Shown here in pieces: positions 36,782-44,913 of a stretch of DNA of 64,000 bases. The notes below the pieces were generated by a model. The model searched no databases. It had not been told where the DNA came from and worked only from the letters and a program-made list of their open reading frames with translations. Made by a program: the position numbers and the translations under genes. The DNA is taken from positions 25,139-89,138 of the forward strand of contig NZ_BOMI01000125.1 of assembly GCF_016862115.1 (NCBI RefSeq), read 5' to 3'. The stretch is from Paractinoplanes deccanensis. GTDB taxonomy: Bacteria > Actinomycetota > Actinomycetes > Mycobacteriales > Micromonosporaceae. Positions within the stretch are counted from its first letter, which is position 1. Every line of letters begins with the position of its first letter.

Positions 36782-36924
36782 GTGCTCTCCCCCGGTAATA
36801 GTTCGTCCAGCATGAATAGTTTGCCTGACGCGAACAAATGGTTTTTCCCCGGGGTGCACTGGTAGCGTCCGTCACCAGATGGACGCAAAGCGGCCATCAT
36901 GGCGTCACAGGGAAAGGGTCGGCG
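36782..36924. promoter_or_regulatory. Divergent promoter with candidate MarR operator
   Basis: This AT-richer 143-base gap lies between the RND and MarR genes. AATAGTTCGTCC (36797) is repeated imperfectly as AATAGTTTGCCT (36815), 18 bases later. GTTCG at 36801 is matched by inverted CGAAC at 36831. Such spaced repeats are the usual layout of MarR operators covering both promoters. Confidence 0.5.
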
Positions 36925-37383
36925 GTGGCCGAGAAGGAACAGCTCATCGCGGACATTATGGGCGCGCAGCGCCGACTCCAGGACCTGATCGCGGAGGACC
37001 AGGCCGATCCGCTGTTCTCGTCCCACCTGACGTTGTCGCAGCTCAAGATACTCATGCTGCTCTCCCGGCACGGCAATGTGCCGTTCGGCGAGCTCGCCGG
37101 CCTGCTCGGGGTCGGCGCCGCCGCGCTCAGCGGCATGATCGACCGGCTCGTGGTGCAGGACCTCGTGACGCGCACGGAGGACCTGCACGACCGGCGGGTG
37201 CGCCGGATCGGCCTGTCACGGTCGGGCAGCGAGCTCATCGGGAGCATCTTCAACGCCGGGGAGGCGAAGATGCGCACGCTCCTCAGCCGCCTCTCAGCGG
37301 AGGAGCTCGATCGGGTGGCTCAGGCCGTGCTGCTGCTCGTCAAGGTCGCCGACGAGGAGTGGGGCCGCTCAGGCGAGGCCTAG
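36925..37383 (+). CDS. MarR family transcriptional regulator
   Basis: The protein is 152 residues. The winged helix lies in LSQLKILMLLSRHGNVPFGELAGLLGVGAAALSGMIDRLV with the wing DRRVRRIGLS, flanked by dimerisation helices. MarR repressors release DNA when they bind phenolic or drug-like ligands. The GTG at 36925 has GGGAAAGG upstream. A longer frame to 36838 is rejected because it runs through the operator region. It is divergent to the RND pump and converges on thrC with a 15-base overlap. Confidence 0.92.
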   Translation: MAEKEQLIADIMGAQRRLQDLIAEDQADPLFSSHLTLSQLKILMLLSRHGNVPFGELAGLLGVGAAALSGMIDRLVVQDLVTRTEDLHDRRVRRIGLSRSGSELIGSIFNAGEAKMRTLLSRLSAEELDRVAQAVLLLVKVADEEWGRSGEA

Positions 37384-38418
37384 CTCGCGGGCGGCGACCA
37401 GTACGTCGTTCTGGATCGTGGTAGGCGACGGGGCCGTGGAGATGGCCCACTCGGGGTCCTTGAGGCCGTGGCCGGTGACCGTGCAGACCACGGTGGCACC
37501 CGCGGGCACCTTGCCCGCCTGCGCCTGCTGGAGCAGGCCCGCCACGCTGGCCGCGCTGGCCAGCTCGACGAAGACGCCGACCTCGCGGGCGAGCAGCCGG
37601 TAGGCGGTCAGGATCTCGCGGTCGGTGACCGACTCGATCAGGCCGCCGGAGGAGTCGCGGGCGTCGAGCGCCTTGGTCCAGCTCGCCGGGTTGCCGATGC
37701 GGATCGCGGTGGCGATCGTCGACGGCTCCTCGACCACCTTGCCGGTGACGATGGGCGCCGCGCCGGACGCCTGGAACCCGTACATCTTGGGCAGCTTGCT
37801 GCTGTTGCCCGCGTCCTTGTCCTCGCGGTAGCCCATCCAGTAGGCCGAGATGTTGCCCGCGTTGCCGACCGGGAGGCAGTGAATGTCGGGGGCGTCGCCG
37901 AGCGCCTCGACGATCTCGAACGAGGCCGTCTTCTGCCCGTGCAGCCGGAAGATGTTGACCGAGTTGACCAGGGCGACCGGGAAGTCCTGCGACAGCTTGG
38001 AGGCGAGCGCCAGGCAGTCGTCGAAGTTGCCGTTGACCTGGAGCAGCTTGGCGCCGTGCACGAGCGCCTGCGCCAGCTTGCCCAGCGCGATCTTGCCCTG
38101 CGGCACGAGCACCGCGCAGGTGAGGCCGGCGCGGGCCGCGTACGCCGCGGCGGAGGCGCTGGTGTTGCCGGTGGAGGCGCAGATGATGGCCTTGGCGCCG
38201 TCCTCGACCGCCTTGGACACGGCCATGGTCATGCCGCGGTCCTTGAACGAGCCGGTCGGGTTGGCGCCCTCCACCTTGAGGTAGACGTCGGCGCCCGTGC
38301 GCTGGGACAGCACGGGTGCGGGCACGAGCGGTGTGTTGCCCTCGTGCAGCGTGACCACGGGGGTGGCGCCGGTGACCGGCAGCCGGTCCCGGTACGCCTC
38401 GATCAGTCCCCGGTACAT
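37369..38418 (-). CDS. thrC: Threonine synthase
   Basis: This PLP enzyme turns O-phosphohomoserine into threonine. The protein is 349 residues. The PLP lysine is Lys59 in ANPTGSFKDRGM, ICASTGNTSASAAAYAARAG follows and GNAGNISAYWMGY binds the cofactor phosphate region. The ATG at 38418 has AGGGAG upstream. It follows hom, but a small VOC gene lies between. thrB, normally next, lies 5.4 kb beyond the inserted efflux block. Confidence 0.96.
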   Translation of the reverse strand: MYRGLIEAYRDRLPVTGATPVVTLHEGNTPLVPAPVLSQRTGADVYLKVEGANPTGSFKDRGMTMAVSKAVEDGAKAIICASTGNTSASAAAYAARAGLTCAVLVPQGKIALGKLAQALVHGAKLLQVNGNFDDCLALASKLSQDFPVALVNSVNIFRLHGQKTASFEIVEALGDAPDIHCLPVGNAGNISAYWMGYREDKDAGNSSKLPKMYGFQASGAAPIVTGKVVEEPSTIATAIRIGNPASWTKALDARDSSGGLIESVTDREILTAYRLLAREVGVFVELASAASVAGLLQQAQAGKVPAGATVVCTVTGHGLKDPEWAISTAPSPTTIQNDVLVAARELGLA

Positions 38419-38488
38419 GGTCGTCTCCCTCTGTCGCTGACCTGCAACAGCGTGCCTCAGAACGCCGAATCTTGGGACATCGCGTCCA

Positions 38489-38857
38489 CTATTCGGGACT
38501 GTGGCACACCGCCTCGACGTTGTTGCCGTCCGGATCGCGGACAAAAGCACCGTAGTAGTGCTCGTGGTACTCCGGATGGACCGCCGGCTCGTGCAGCACC
38601 TCGGCGCCGGCCGCGACCGCCGCCGCGAAGAACGCGTCGACCTCGGCCCGGCTCGCCGCGGCGAAGGCGATGTGCGACTCGCGGAAGCCCTCGCCCTCGT
38701 TGAACTCGCCGATCCAGAACTCGGCGTGGTCGGTGCCGTAGCCCATCGCCACGCTGAAGTCCATCAGCCGCCGCGCGCCCAGCGGCGCCAGCGCCGCGTC
38801 GTAGAAGGCCGCGCTCGCGGCCAGGTCGGCACACTGGAACCCCACGTGGTCGAGCAT
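38489..38857 (-). CDS. VOC family protein between hom and thrC
   Basis: The protein is 122 residues. It starts MLDHVGFQCADLAASAAFYD, with candidate metal ligands at His4, at His in ESHIAFAA and at Glu in GNNVEAVCH. This is a single-domain glyoxalase/bleomycin-resistance-type protein. The ATG lies 2 bases after the hom stop, so it is translated with the amino-acid genes. I do not know it as a standard part of this operon, and its role in threonine metabolism, if any, is unclear. Confidence 0.85.
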   Translation of the reverse strand: MLDHVGFQCADLAASAAFYDAALAPLGARRLMDFSVAMGYGTDHAEFWIGEFNEGEGFRESHIAFAAASRAEVDAFFAAAVAAGAEVLHEPAVHPEYHEHYYGAFVRDPDGNNVEAVCHSPE

Positions 38858-38859
38858 GG

Positions 38860-40167
38860 CTAGGCCCCGCCCTCGACGCGCAGCACGCTGGCGATGGACC
38901 GGACGATCTCGAGCCGCGACAGCGCCTCGACCGTGGCCGCCAGATTGGCGTCCGGCGCGCCGTGCGTGACGATGACCAGCTTCGCGTCCTCCTCGCGGCC
39001 CGACTGCCGCACGGTCGCGATGGAGACCTCGTGCTTGGCGAAGACACCCGCCACCGCCGCCAGGACGCCCGGCTTGTCGGCCACGTCGAGGTTGATGTGA
39101 TAGCGCGTCACCGCCGCACCGATCGGGCGGATCGGCAGGTGGGCGTAGTTGCTCTCGCTCGGCGCCCGGGTGCCGGCCAGGCGGTTGCGGGCCGCCGCGA
39201 CGATGTCGCCGAGCACCGCGCTCGCGGTCGGCCGCCCGCCCGCGCCCCGGCCGTAGAACATCAGCTGCCCCGCCGCGTCGGCCTCGACGAAGACCGCGTT
39301 GAACGCGTCGCCGACGCTCGCCAGGGGGTGGCTGCGCGGGATCATCGCCGGGTGCACGCGGACGCTGACCGACTCGTGGCCGGCCTCGTCGGGGCCGCGC
39401 TCGGCGATGCAGAGCAGCTTGATGGTGCAGCCCATCTCCTTGGCGCTGGCCATGTCGCCGGCGGTCACGCCGGTCATGCCCTCGCGGAAGACGTCCTCGG
39501 CGGTCACCCGGGTGTGGAAGGCGAGCGACGCGAGGATGGCCGCCTTGGCCGCGGCGTCGAAGCCCTCGACGTCGGCGGTCGGGTCGGCCTCGGCATAGCC
39601 CAGCTCGGTGGCCTCGTCGAGCGCCTCGCTGAAGCCGGCGCCGGAGGAGTCCATGGACGACAGGATGAAGTTGGTGGTGCCGTTCACGATGCCGGTCACC
39701 CGGGTGACACGGTCGCCGTGCAGCGACTCGCGCAGCGGGCGCAGCAGCGGGATCGCGCCGGCCACCGAGGCCTCGTAGTAGAGGTCGGCGCCGCCCTCGG
39801 CCGCCGCGTCGTGCAGGGCCCCGCCGTCCTCGGCGAGCAAGGCCTTGTTGGCCGTGACGACGCTCTTGCCGGCGCGCAGCGCCTCGACCAGCCACGTGCG
39901 GGCCGGCTCGATGCCGCCGACCACCTCGATCACCACGTCGACGTCGTCGCGCTTGACCAGGCCGAGCGCGTCGGTGGTGAACAGCGCCGGGTCGACCGGG
40001 AGCTCACCGCGCTCGCGGCCGAGCCGGCGCACCGCGATCCCGACGATCTGGAGGGGCGCGCCGATCCGGGCCGTCAGGTCCTCGGCCTGGTCGTGCAGCA
40101 GGCGGACCACTTCCGAACCGACGGTGCCGCAGCCCAGCAGGGCCAGGCGAACCGCTTTCTCACTCAT
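38860..40167 (-). CDS. hom: Homoserine dehydrogenase with ACT domain
   Basis: The enzyme reduces aspartate semialdehyde to homoserine. The protein is 435 residues. The NAD(P) site is LALLGCGTVGSEVVRLL. The catalytic domain includes GIVNGTTNFILSSM and ELGYAEADPTADVEGFDAA. A C-terminal ACT domain (about residues 355-430, KPGVLAAVAGVFAKHEVSIA) allows feedback control by threonine. The ATG at 40167 overlaps the lysA stop (ATGA). The gene is complete and normal. Confidence 0.97.
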   Translation of the reverse strand: MSEKAVRLALLGCGTVGSEVVRLLHDQAEDLTARIGAPLQIVGIAVRRLGRERGELPVDPALFTTDALGLVKRDDVDVVIEVVGGIEPARTWLVEALRAGKSVVTANKALLAEDGGALHDAAAEGGADLYYEASVAGAIPLLRPLRESLHGDRVTRVTGIVNGTTNFILSSMDSSGAGFSEALDEATELGYAEADPTADVEGFDAAAKAAILASLAFHTRVTAEDVFREGMTGVTAGDMASAKEMGCTIKLLCIAERGPDEAGHESVSVRVHPAMIPRSHPLASVGDAFNAVFVEADAAGQLMFYGRGAGGRPTASAVLGDIVAAARNRLAGTRAPSESNYAHLPIRPIGAAVTRYHINLDVADKPGVLAAVAGVFAKHEVSIATVRQSGREEDAKLVIVTHGAPDANLAATVEALSRLEIVRSIASVLRVEGGA

Positions 40168-41549
40168 CCGACATCCAATGCGAGCAGGTCGTCCTCGGTC
40201 TCCCGGCGCACGATCACGCGCGAGGCGCCGTCGCGCACCGCGACCACCGGCGGCCGAGGGACGTGGTTGTAGTTGCTGGCCATGCTCCGGCAGTACGCCC
40301 CGGTGCCGGGCACCGCGAGAAGATCTCCGGGCTGCACGTCCGCGGGCAGGAATTCATCCTTCACGACGATGTCCCCGGATTCACAATGCTTTCCCACCAC
40401 GCGGGCCAGCAACGGCTCGGCGGTGCTCTCCCGGCCGGCGATCGTGGCCGAGTAGGAGGCGTCGTAGAGGGCCGTGCGGATGTTGTCGCTCATGCCGCCG
40501 TCGACGCTCACATAGGTGCGGATGCCGTCGACGTCCTTGACCGTGCCCACCTCGTACAGCGTGAAGACGGCCGGCCCCACGATGGCCCGGCCCGGCTCGA
40601 TGGAGAGCCGGGGCTTGCGCAGCGAGGCCAGCTCGCACTCGCCCTCGACGATCTTGTTGATGCGTTTGGCCAGGTCGCCCGGGGTCGAGGGCGTGTCCTG
40701 GGTGGTGTACGCGATGCCGAAGCCGCCGCCGAGGTCGAGGTCCGGCAGCTCGACGCCGCGCGCGTCGCGGATCTGCGCCTGGAGCTCGATCACCCGGCGG
40801 GCCGCCACCTCGAAGCCGCTGGTGTCGAAGATCTGCGACCCGATGTGCGAGTGCAGGCCCTTCAGCTCCAGGACGCCTTCGTCGAGGATCTTGATGGCCG
40901 CCTGGAAGGCCGCGCCGCCGGCCAGCGAGAAGCCGAACTTCTGGTCCTCGTGCGCCGTCGCGATGAACTCGTGGGTGTGAGCCTCGACACCCACCGTGAC
41001 GCGAATCAGGACGTTCGGCCGCTTACCCATCGTTTTCGACAATTCGGACAAGCGCTCTATTTCTTGAAACGAGTCGACGATGATGCGGCCGACGCCCGCG
41101 TCGAGCGCCCTTCGCAGCTCCGAGATCGACTTGTTGTTGCCGTGGAAGCCCATCCGCTCCGGCGGGAAACCGGCCGCCAGCGCCACCGCGAGCTCGCCGC
41201 CCGAGCAGACGTCGAGGAAGAGGCCCTCCTCGTCGATGATCCGCACGACCGCCTTGCAGAGGAACGACTTGCCCGCGTAGAAGACGTCCGCGCCGGCGAA
41301 GGCGTCCGCGAAGTCACGGCAGCGCGCCCGCAGGTCGTCCTCGTCGAGCAGGTAGGCGGGCGTGCCGTGCTCGGCCGCCAGGTCGGCGACGCTCACGCCG
41401 CCCACCTCCAGATGCCCGTCCGCCGTGCGGCTGACCGTGCGCGGCCACAGCTCCGGCACCAGGGCGTTGACGTTGTCGGGCGTACGCAGCCACGCCGGCC
41501 CCCGGTGCCCGAGGTCGCCGTGCAGCGCCCCGGCCTCATGCGCTCGCAT
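40164..41549 (-). CDS. lysA: Diaminopimelate decarboxylase
   Basis: This PLP enzyme of lysine synthesis is 461 residues. The PLP lysine is Lys94 in FYAGKSFLCKAV. GFHGNNKS, GLHSHIGSQIF and CESGDIV (with the active-site Cys contributed across the dimer) are typical, and SIEPGRAIVG binds the cofactor phosphate. An N-terminal extension of about 25 residues is usual in actinobacteria. The ATG at 41549 is 2 bases after the argS stop, and the stop overlaps hom. Confidence 0.97.
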   Translation of the reverse strand: MRAHEAGALHGDLGHRGPAWLRTPDNVNALVPELWPRTVSRTADGHLEVGGVSVADLAAEHGTPAYLLDEDDLRARCRDFADAFAGADVFYAGKSFLCKAVVRIIDEEGLFLDVCSGGELAVALAAGFPPERMGFHGNNKSISELRRALDAGVGRIIVDSFQEIERLSELSKTMGKRPNVLIRVTVGVEAHTHEFIATAHEDQKFGFSLAGGAAFQAAIKILDEGVLELKGLHSHIGSQIFDTSGFEVAARRVIELQAQIRDARGVELPDLDLGGGFGIAYTTQDTPSTPGDLAKRINKIVEGECELASLRKPRLSIEPGRAIVGPAVFTLYEVGTVKDVDGIRTYVSVDGGMSDNIRTALYDASYSATIAGRESTAEPLLARVVGKHCESGDIVVKDEFLPADVQPGDLLAVPGTGAYCRSMASNYNHVPRPPVVAVRDGASRVIVRRETEDDLLALDVG

Positions 41550-41551
41550 CC

Positions 41552-43216
41552 CTACATCCTTTCGGGCGCCGAGACGCCGAGCAGGCCCAACCCGTTGACA
41601 ATCACCTGACGGGTGGCGTCATTGAGCCACAGCCGCGCGCGGTGGGTCTCGGTGATCGGCTCGTCCCCCTGCGGCTTCACGCGGCACTTGTCGTAGAAGC
41701 GGTGGTACGCCCCGGCCAGCTCCTCCAGGTAGCGCGCGACGTGGTGCGGCTCGCGGAGCTGGGCCGCCCGCGCGACCACGTCCGGATATTCGCCCAGCGC
41801 CTTGAGGAGCTCGTTCTCCTTCTCGTGGCTGAGCAGCTCGGGGTGGAAGTCGGCCACCTCGCCCCGGGTCACCCCGGCCTCGGCCGCCTGCTTCGCCACG
41901 TTCGACGTGCGGGCGCCGCAATATTGCACGTAGTAGACCGGGTTGTCGTTGCTCGCCCGGGTCCACACCGCGATGTCGAGGTTGATCGGCGAGTCGGACG
42001 AGTAGCGGGCCAGCGCGTACCGCGTGGCGTCCACCCCGAGCGCGTCGACGAAGTCCTCCAGGGTCACGACCGTGCCGGCGCGCTTGCTCATCCGCACCGG
42101 CTCGCCGTCACGCACCAGGTTGACCAGCTGGCCGATGAGGATCTCGAGATTGGTGTCCGGATCGTCGCCGAAGCAGGCCGCCATCGCCTTCATCCGGCCG
42201 ATGTAGCCGTGGTGGTCGGCGCCCAGCATGATCACGACGCGGTCGAAGCCGCGCTTGCGCTTGTCGAGGTAGTAGGCGCAGTCGGCGGCGAAGTAGGTCC
42301 AGTCGCCGTCGGACTTGCGCAGCACCCGGTCCTTGTCGTCGCCGAACTCGGTGGTGCGCAGCCAGGTGGCGCCGTCGGCCTCGAAGATGTGCCCCTGCTC
42401 GCGCAGCCGGTCGAGGGCCTCCTGGAGCTCGCCCCGGTTGTGCAGGTCCTTCTCGTTGAAGTACGTGTCGAAGTGCACGCCGAACTCGGTGAGCGACTGC
42501 TTGATCTCGGCGAACATCAGGTCGACGCCGACACGCCGGAACGTCTCGAGCGCCTCGGCCTCGTCCAGCTGGAGCACGTCGGGGGCCTCGGCCACCACGG
42601 CGGTGGCGATCTCGGCGATGTACGCGCCGCCGTAGCCGTCCTCGGGGGCCGGCTCGCCCTTCGCGCTCGCGTACAGCGACTTGGCGAAACGGTCGATCTG
42701 GGAGCCGGCGTCGTTGAAGTAGTACTCCGTGCCGACCTCGGCGCCGGCCGCGCGCAGCAGCCGGGAGAGCGCGTCGCCCACAGCGGCCCACCGGACGCCG
42801 CCGATGTGCACCGGGCCCGTCGGGTTGGCCGAGACGAACTCGAGGTTGATCTTCTCACCGGTGAGCGTGCCCGAATGCCCGTACTCCGCACCGGCCAGCA
42901 CGATGTCGCGGGCCAACACGCCCGCGGCGGCGGCGTCGAGCCGGATGTTGAGGAAGCCCGGACCGGCGATCTCCACCGACTTGATGCCCGGCTGGCTGCT
43001 CAGCTCCTCGGCGAGCGCGGCGGCGAGCTCGCGCGGCGCCACACCGGCCTTCTTGCCCAGTTGCAGGGCCAGCGTCGAGGCGTAGTCGCCGTGCTCGGGG
43101 TTGCGGGGTCGCTCCACCGCGGTCGACTCCGGCAGCGCGGAGACGTCGAGGCCGCGGGTCTCGAACACGGCACGAGCAGCTGAGAGAACGGTGGCAGCAA
43201 GGTTGGCGGGAGTCAC
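41552..43216 (-). CDS. argS: Arginyl-tRNA synthetase
   Basis: This class I synthetase is 554 residues. It has an N-terminal Add1 domain, the HIGH-type motif in ANPTGPVHIGGVRW, a KMSKS-type motif in VRMSKRAGTVVT (about 375) and a C-terminal DALR anticodon-binding domain starting near YYVQYCGARTSNV. The GTG at 43216 heads the argS-lysA-hom unit, divergent from the DUF3105 gene. A tRNA-Arg(CCG) gene, a substrate of this enzyme, lies 1.6 kb away, which may be chance. Confidence 0.97.
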   Translation of the reverse strand: MTPANLAATVLSAARAVFETRGLDVSALPESTAVERPRNPEHGDYASTLALQLGKKAGVAPRELAAALAEELSSQPGIKSVEIAGPGFLNIRLDAAAAGVLARDIVLAGAEYGHSGTLTGEKINLEFVSANPTGPVHIGGVRWAAVGDALSRLLRAAGAEVGTEYYFNDAGSQIDRFAKSLYASAKGEPAPEDGYGGAYIAEIATAVVAEAPDVLQLDEAEALETFRRVGVDLMFAEIKQSLTEFGVHFDTYFNEKDLHNRGELQEALDRLREQGHIFEADGATWLRTTEFGDDKDRVLRKSDGDWTYFAADCAYYLDKRKRGFDRVVIMLGADHHGYIGRMKAMAACFGDDPDTNLEILIGQLVNLVRDGEPVRMSKRAGTVVTLEDFVDALGVDATRYALARYSSDSPINLDIAVWTRASNDNPVYYVQYCGARTSNVAKQAAEAGVTRGEVADFHPELLSHEKENELLKALGEYPDVVARAAQLREPHHVARYLEELAGAYHRFYDKCRVKPQGDEPITETHRARLWLNDATRQVIVNGLGLLGVSAPERM

Positions 43217-43301
43217 TCAACCATGCTATCGGGGGTAGACTTCGACGCTCGGTGGCCACCCACGCACCGCTTTCCCTCTCCTGACGAATCGACGAGGAAC
43301 G

Positions 43302-44111
43302 ATGAGCATGAGCACGCCGGGTCCCGAGAGGGTCCCGTCCACCGTCAAGGTCGGCAAGACCTCCGGTCAGGGCAAGCCGCCCGCGGGTGGTTCTTCATCA
43401 CGCTCCGGCGCTTCTCGTCCCGGCGCCAAGAAGGCGGCACCCGGCAAGGGCGGCAAGGGCAAGGGCCGCAAGCCGGTCACCCCGGTCAAGGTCGCCGGTG
43501 GCCGCAACTGGGGCCCGATCGCGGTGGCCGGCGTCGTCGTGCTGATCGCCGTCGGCATCATCGGCTACGGCGTCTTCGCCGCGGTCAAGGGCGGCGGCAG
43601 CTGGGAGGACAGGCTCAACGCCATCGACGGCGTCGTCGACTACCGCGCGCAGAAGAACGCGGCGATCGACGCGCGCGACCACAAGGACGGCACGCTCCAG
43701 TACGTGACGAGCCCACCGGTCGGCGGCGCGCACAACGGCGTCTGGCAGAACTGCATGGGCGACGTCTACACCGAGCCCATCGCCAACGAGCACGCGGTGC
43801 ACAGCCTCGAGCACGGCGCCGTCTGGGTCACGTACAAGCCCGGCCTGGCCGCCGGCCAGATCGACGAGCTGAAGAAGAAGGTCGAGGGCCAGGACTACAT
43901 GTTCATGTCGCCCTACGCGGGCCTCGACAAGAACGTGTCCGTGCAGGTGTGGGGCTACCAGCTCAAGACCGACGACGCGAGCGACAGCCGCATCGACGAG
44001 TTCATCAAGAACGCGCGCCTCAACGCGTCCATGGAGCCCGGCGCGGCCTGCTCCAGCGGCAACACCACCACCGGCCCGGTCACCGCGTCCGCCCCCGGCG
44101 CCGGCAGCTGA
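43302..44111 (+). CDS. DUF3105 domain membrane-anchored protein
   Basis: The protein is 269 residues. A Gly/Lys/Pro-rich cytoplasmic tail of about 65 residues precedes one membrane helix (about 69-92, IAVAGVVVLIAVGIIGYGVFA). An extracytoplasmic DUF3105 domain follows, with YVTSPPVGGAHNGVWQNCMGDVY and HAVHSLEHGAVWVTY. The conserved His and Cys residues suggest metal binding, but the function is unknown. GAGGA precedes the ATG. A second ATG two codons on is possible. The stop overlaps the next start (TGATG). Confidence 0.88.
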   Translation: MSMSTPGPERVPSTVKVGKTSGQGKPPAGGSSSRSGASRPGAKKAAPGKGGKGKGRKPVTPVKVAGGRNWGPIAVAGVVVLIAVGIIGYGVFAAVKGGGSWEDRLNAIDGVVDYRAQKNAAIDARDHKDGTLQYVTSPPVGGAHNGVWQNCMGDVYTEPIANEHAVHSLEHGAVWVTYKPGLAAGQIDELKKKVEGQDYMFMSPYAGLDKNVSVQVWGYQLKTDDASDSRIDEFIKNARLNASMEPGAACSSGNTTTGPVTASAPGAGS

Positions 44112-44767
44112 TGTCGGTCTCCACCGACCCGTCCTCCACGGTCGCCGCCCCAGCCTCTCCGGGCGGCGACCGCCGGGTCGGCGCCTGGTGGCTGGTGGCG
44201 GCCCTCGTGCTCGGCCTGGCCCTCGGCGTGGGCGGCGGCCTGCTGATCCCCCGCTTCACCACCCCGGGCGACGACTCGGCCGAGGCGGGCTTCCTCCGCG
44301 ACATGTCGACCCACCACGCCCAGGCCGTCGAGATGTCGATGATCGCCCACGCCGACTCCACCGACAGCCGCATCGTCACCCTCGCCGGTGACATAGCCCT
44401 GACCCAGCACGGCCAGATCGGCTACATGCAGGCCTGGCTGCGCGACTGGGGCCTGAGCCCCACCAGCTCCCAGGAGCCCATGGCCTGGATGCCCGACTCG
44501 GCCGGCTCCGTGGTCAACGGCCTCATGCCCGGCATGGCCACCCCCGACCAGCTGACCAAGCTGCGCGCGGCCACAGGCAAGGACCTGAACGTCCAATACC
44601 TGACCCTGATGCGCCAGCACCACCTGGGCGGCATCCACATGGCCCAGGAGATCCTGAAGCTCTCCGACCACAAGGACGTCACCTGGCTGGCCCAAACCAT
44701 GGTCACCGGCCAGCAGAGCGAGATCAACCTGATAGACCAGCTCCTGAAGAGCATCCAGGGCACCTGA
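44111..44767 (+). CDS. DUF305 domain membrane-anchored protein
   Basis: The protein is 218 residues. One N-terminal helix (about 25-48) is followed by a four-helix DUF305 domain of ferritin-like character. Paired histidines lie in DMSTHHAQAVEMSMIA and LMRQHHLGGIHMAQEI, with extra Met residues. DUF305 proteins are often linked to copper handling, so with the DUF3105 partner an extracytoplasmic metal-related role is possible but unproved. It is coupled by TGATG to the upstream gene and followed by a strong terminator. Confidence 0.88.
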   Translation: MSVSTDPSSTVAAPASPGGDRRVGAWWLVAALVLGLALGVGGGLLIPRFTTPGDDSAEAGFLRDMSTHHAQAVEMSMIAHADSTDSRIVTLAGDIALTQHGQIGYMQAWLRDWGLSPTSSQEPMAWMPDSAGSVVNGLMPGMATPDQLTKLRAATGKDLNVQYLTLMRQHHLGGIHMAQEILKLSDHKDVTWLAQTMVTGQQSEINLIDQLLKSIQGT

Positions 44768-44774
44768 CCCACCC

Positions 44775-44809
44775 CGGCGCCGCCAACCCCTATCCCGTTG
44801 GCGGCGCCG
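44775..44809 (+). terminator. Terminator after the DUF3105-DUF305 pair
   Basis: CGGCGCCGCCAAC and GTTGGCGGCGCCG form a perfect 13-bp stem with a 9-base loop, 8 bases past the DUF305 stop and before the tRNA gene. Confidence 0.85.
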
Positions 44810-44841
44810 TTCGGGAGCCTGCTAGGCTTCTGAACCACTGA

Positions 44842-44913
44842 GCCCCCGTAGCTCAGGGGATAGAGCGTCGCCCTCCGGAGGCGAAAGCGCAGGTTCGAAT
44901 CCTGCCGGGGGCA
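44842..44913 (+). tRNA. tRNA-Arg, anticodon CCG
   Basis: A complete cloverleaf can be drawn. The acceptor is GCCCCCG with CGGGGGC, and the discriminator is A. The D stem is GCTC/GAGC, the anticodon stem is TCGCC/GGCGA with loop CTCCGGA, and the T arm is GCAGG-TTCGAAT-CCTGC. CCA is not encoded. It reads CGG codons, which are common in this GC-rich genome. A truncated inverted copy of its 3' two thirds lies at 58756-58804. Confidence 0.95.
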
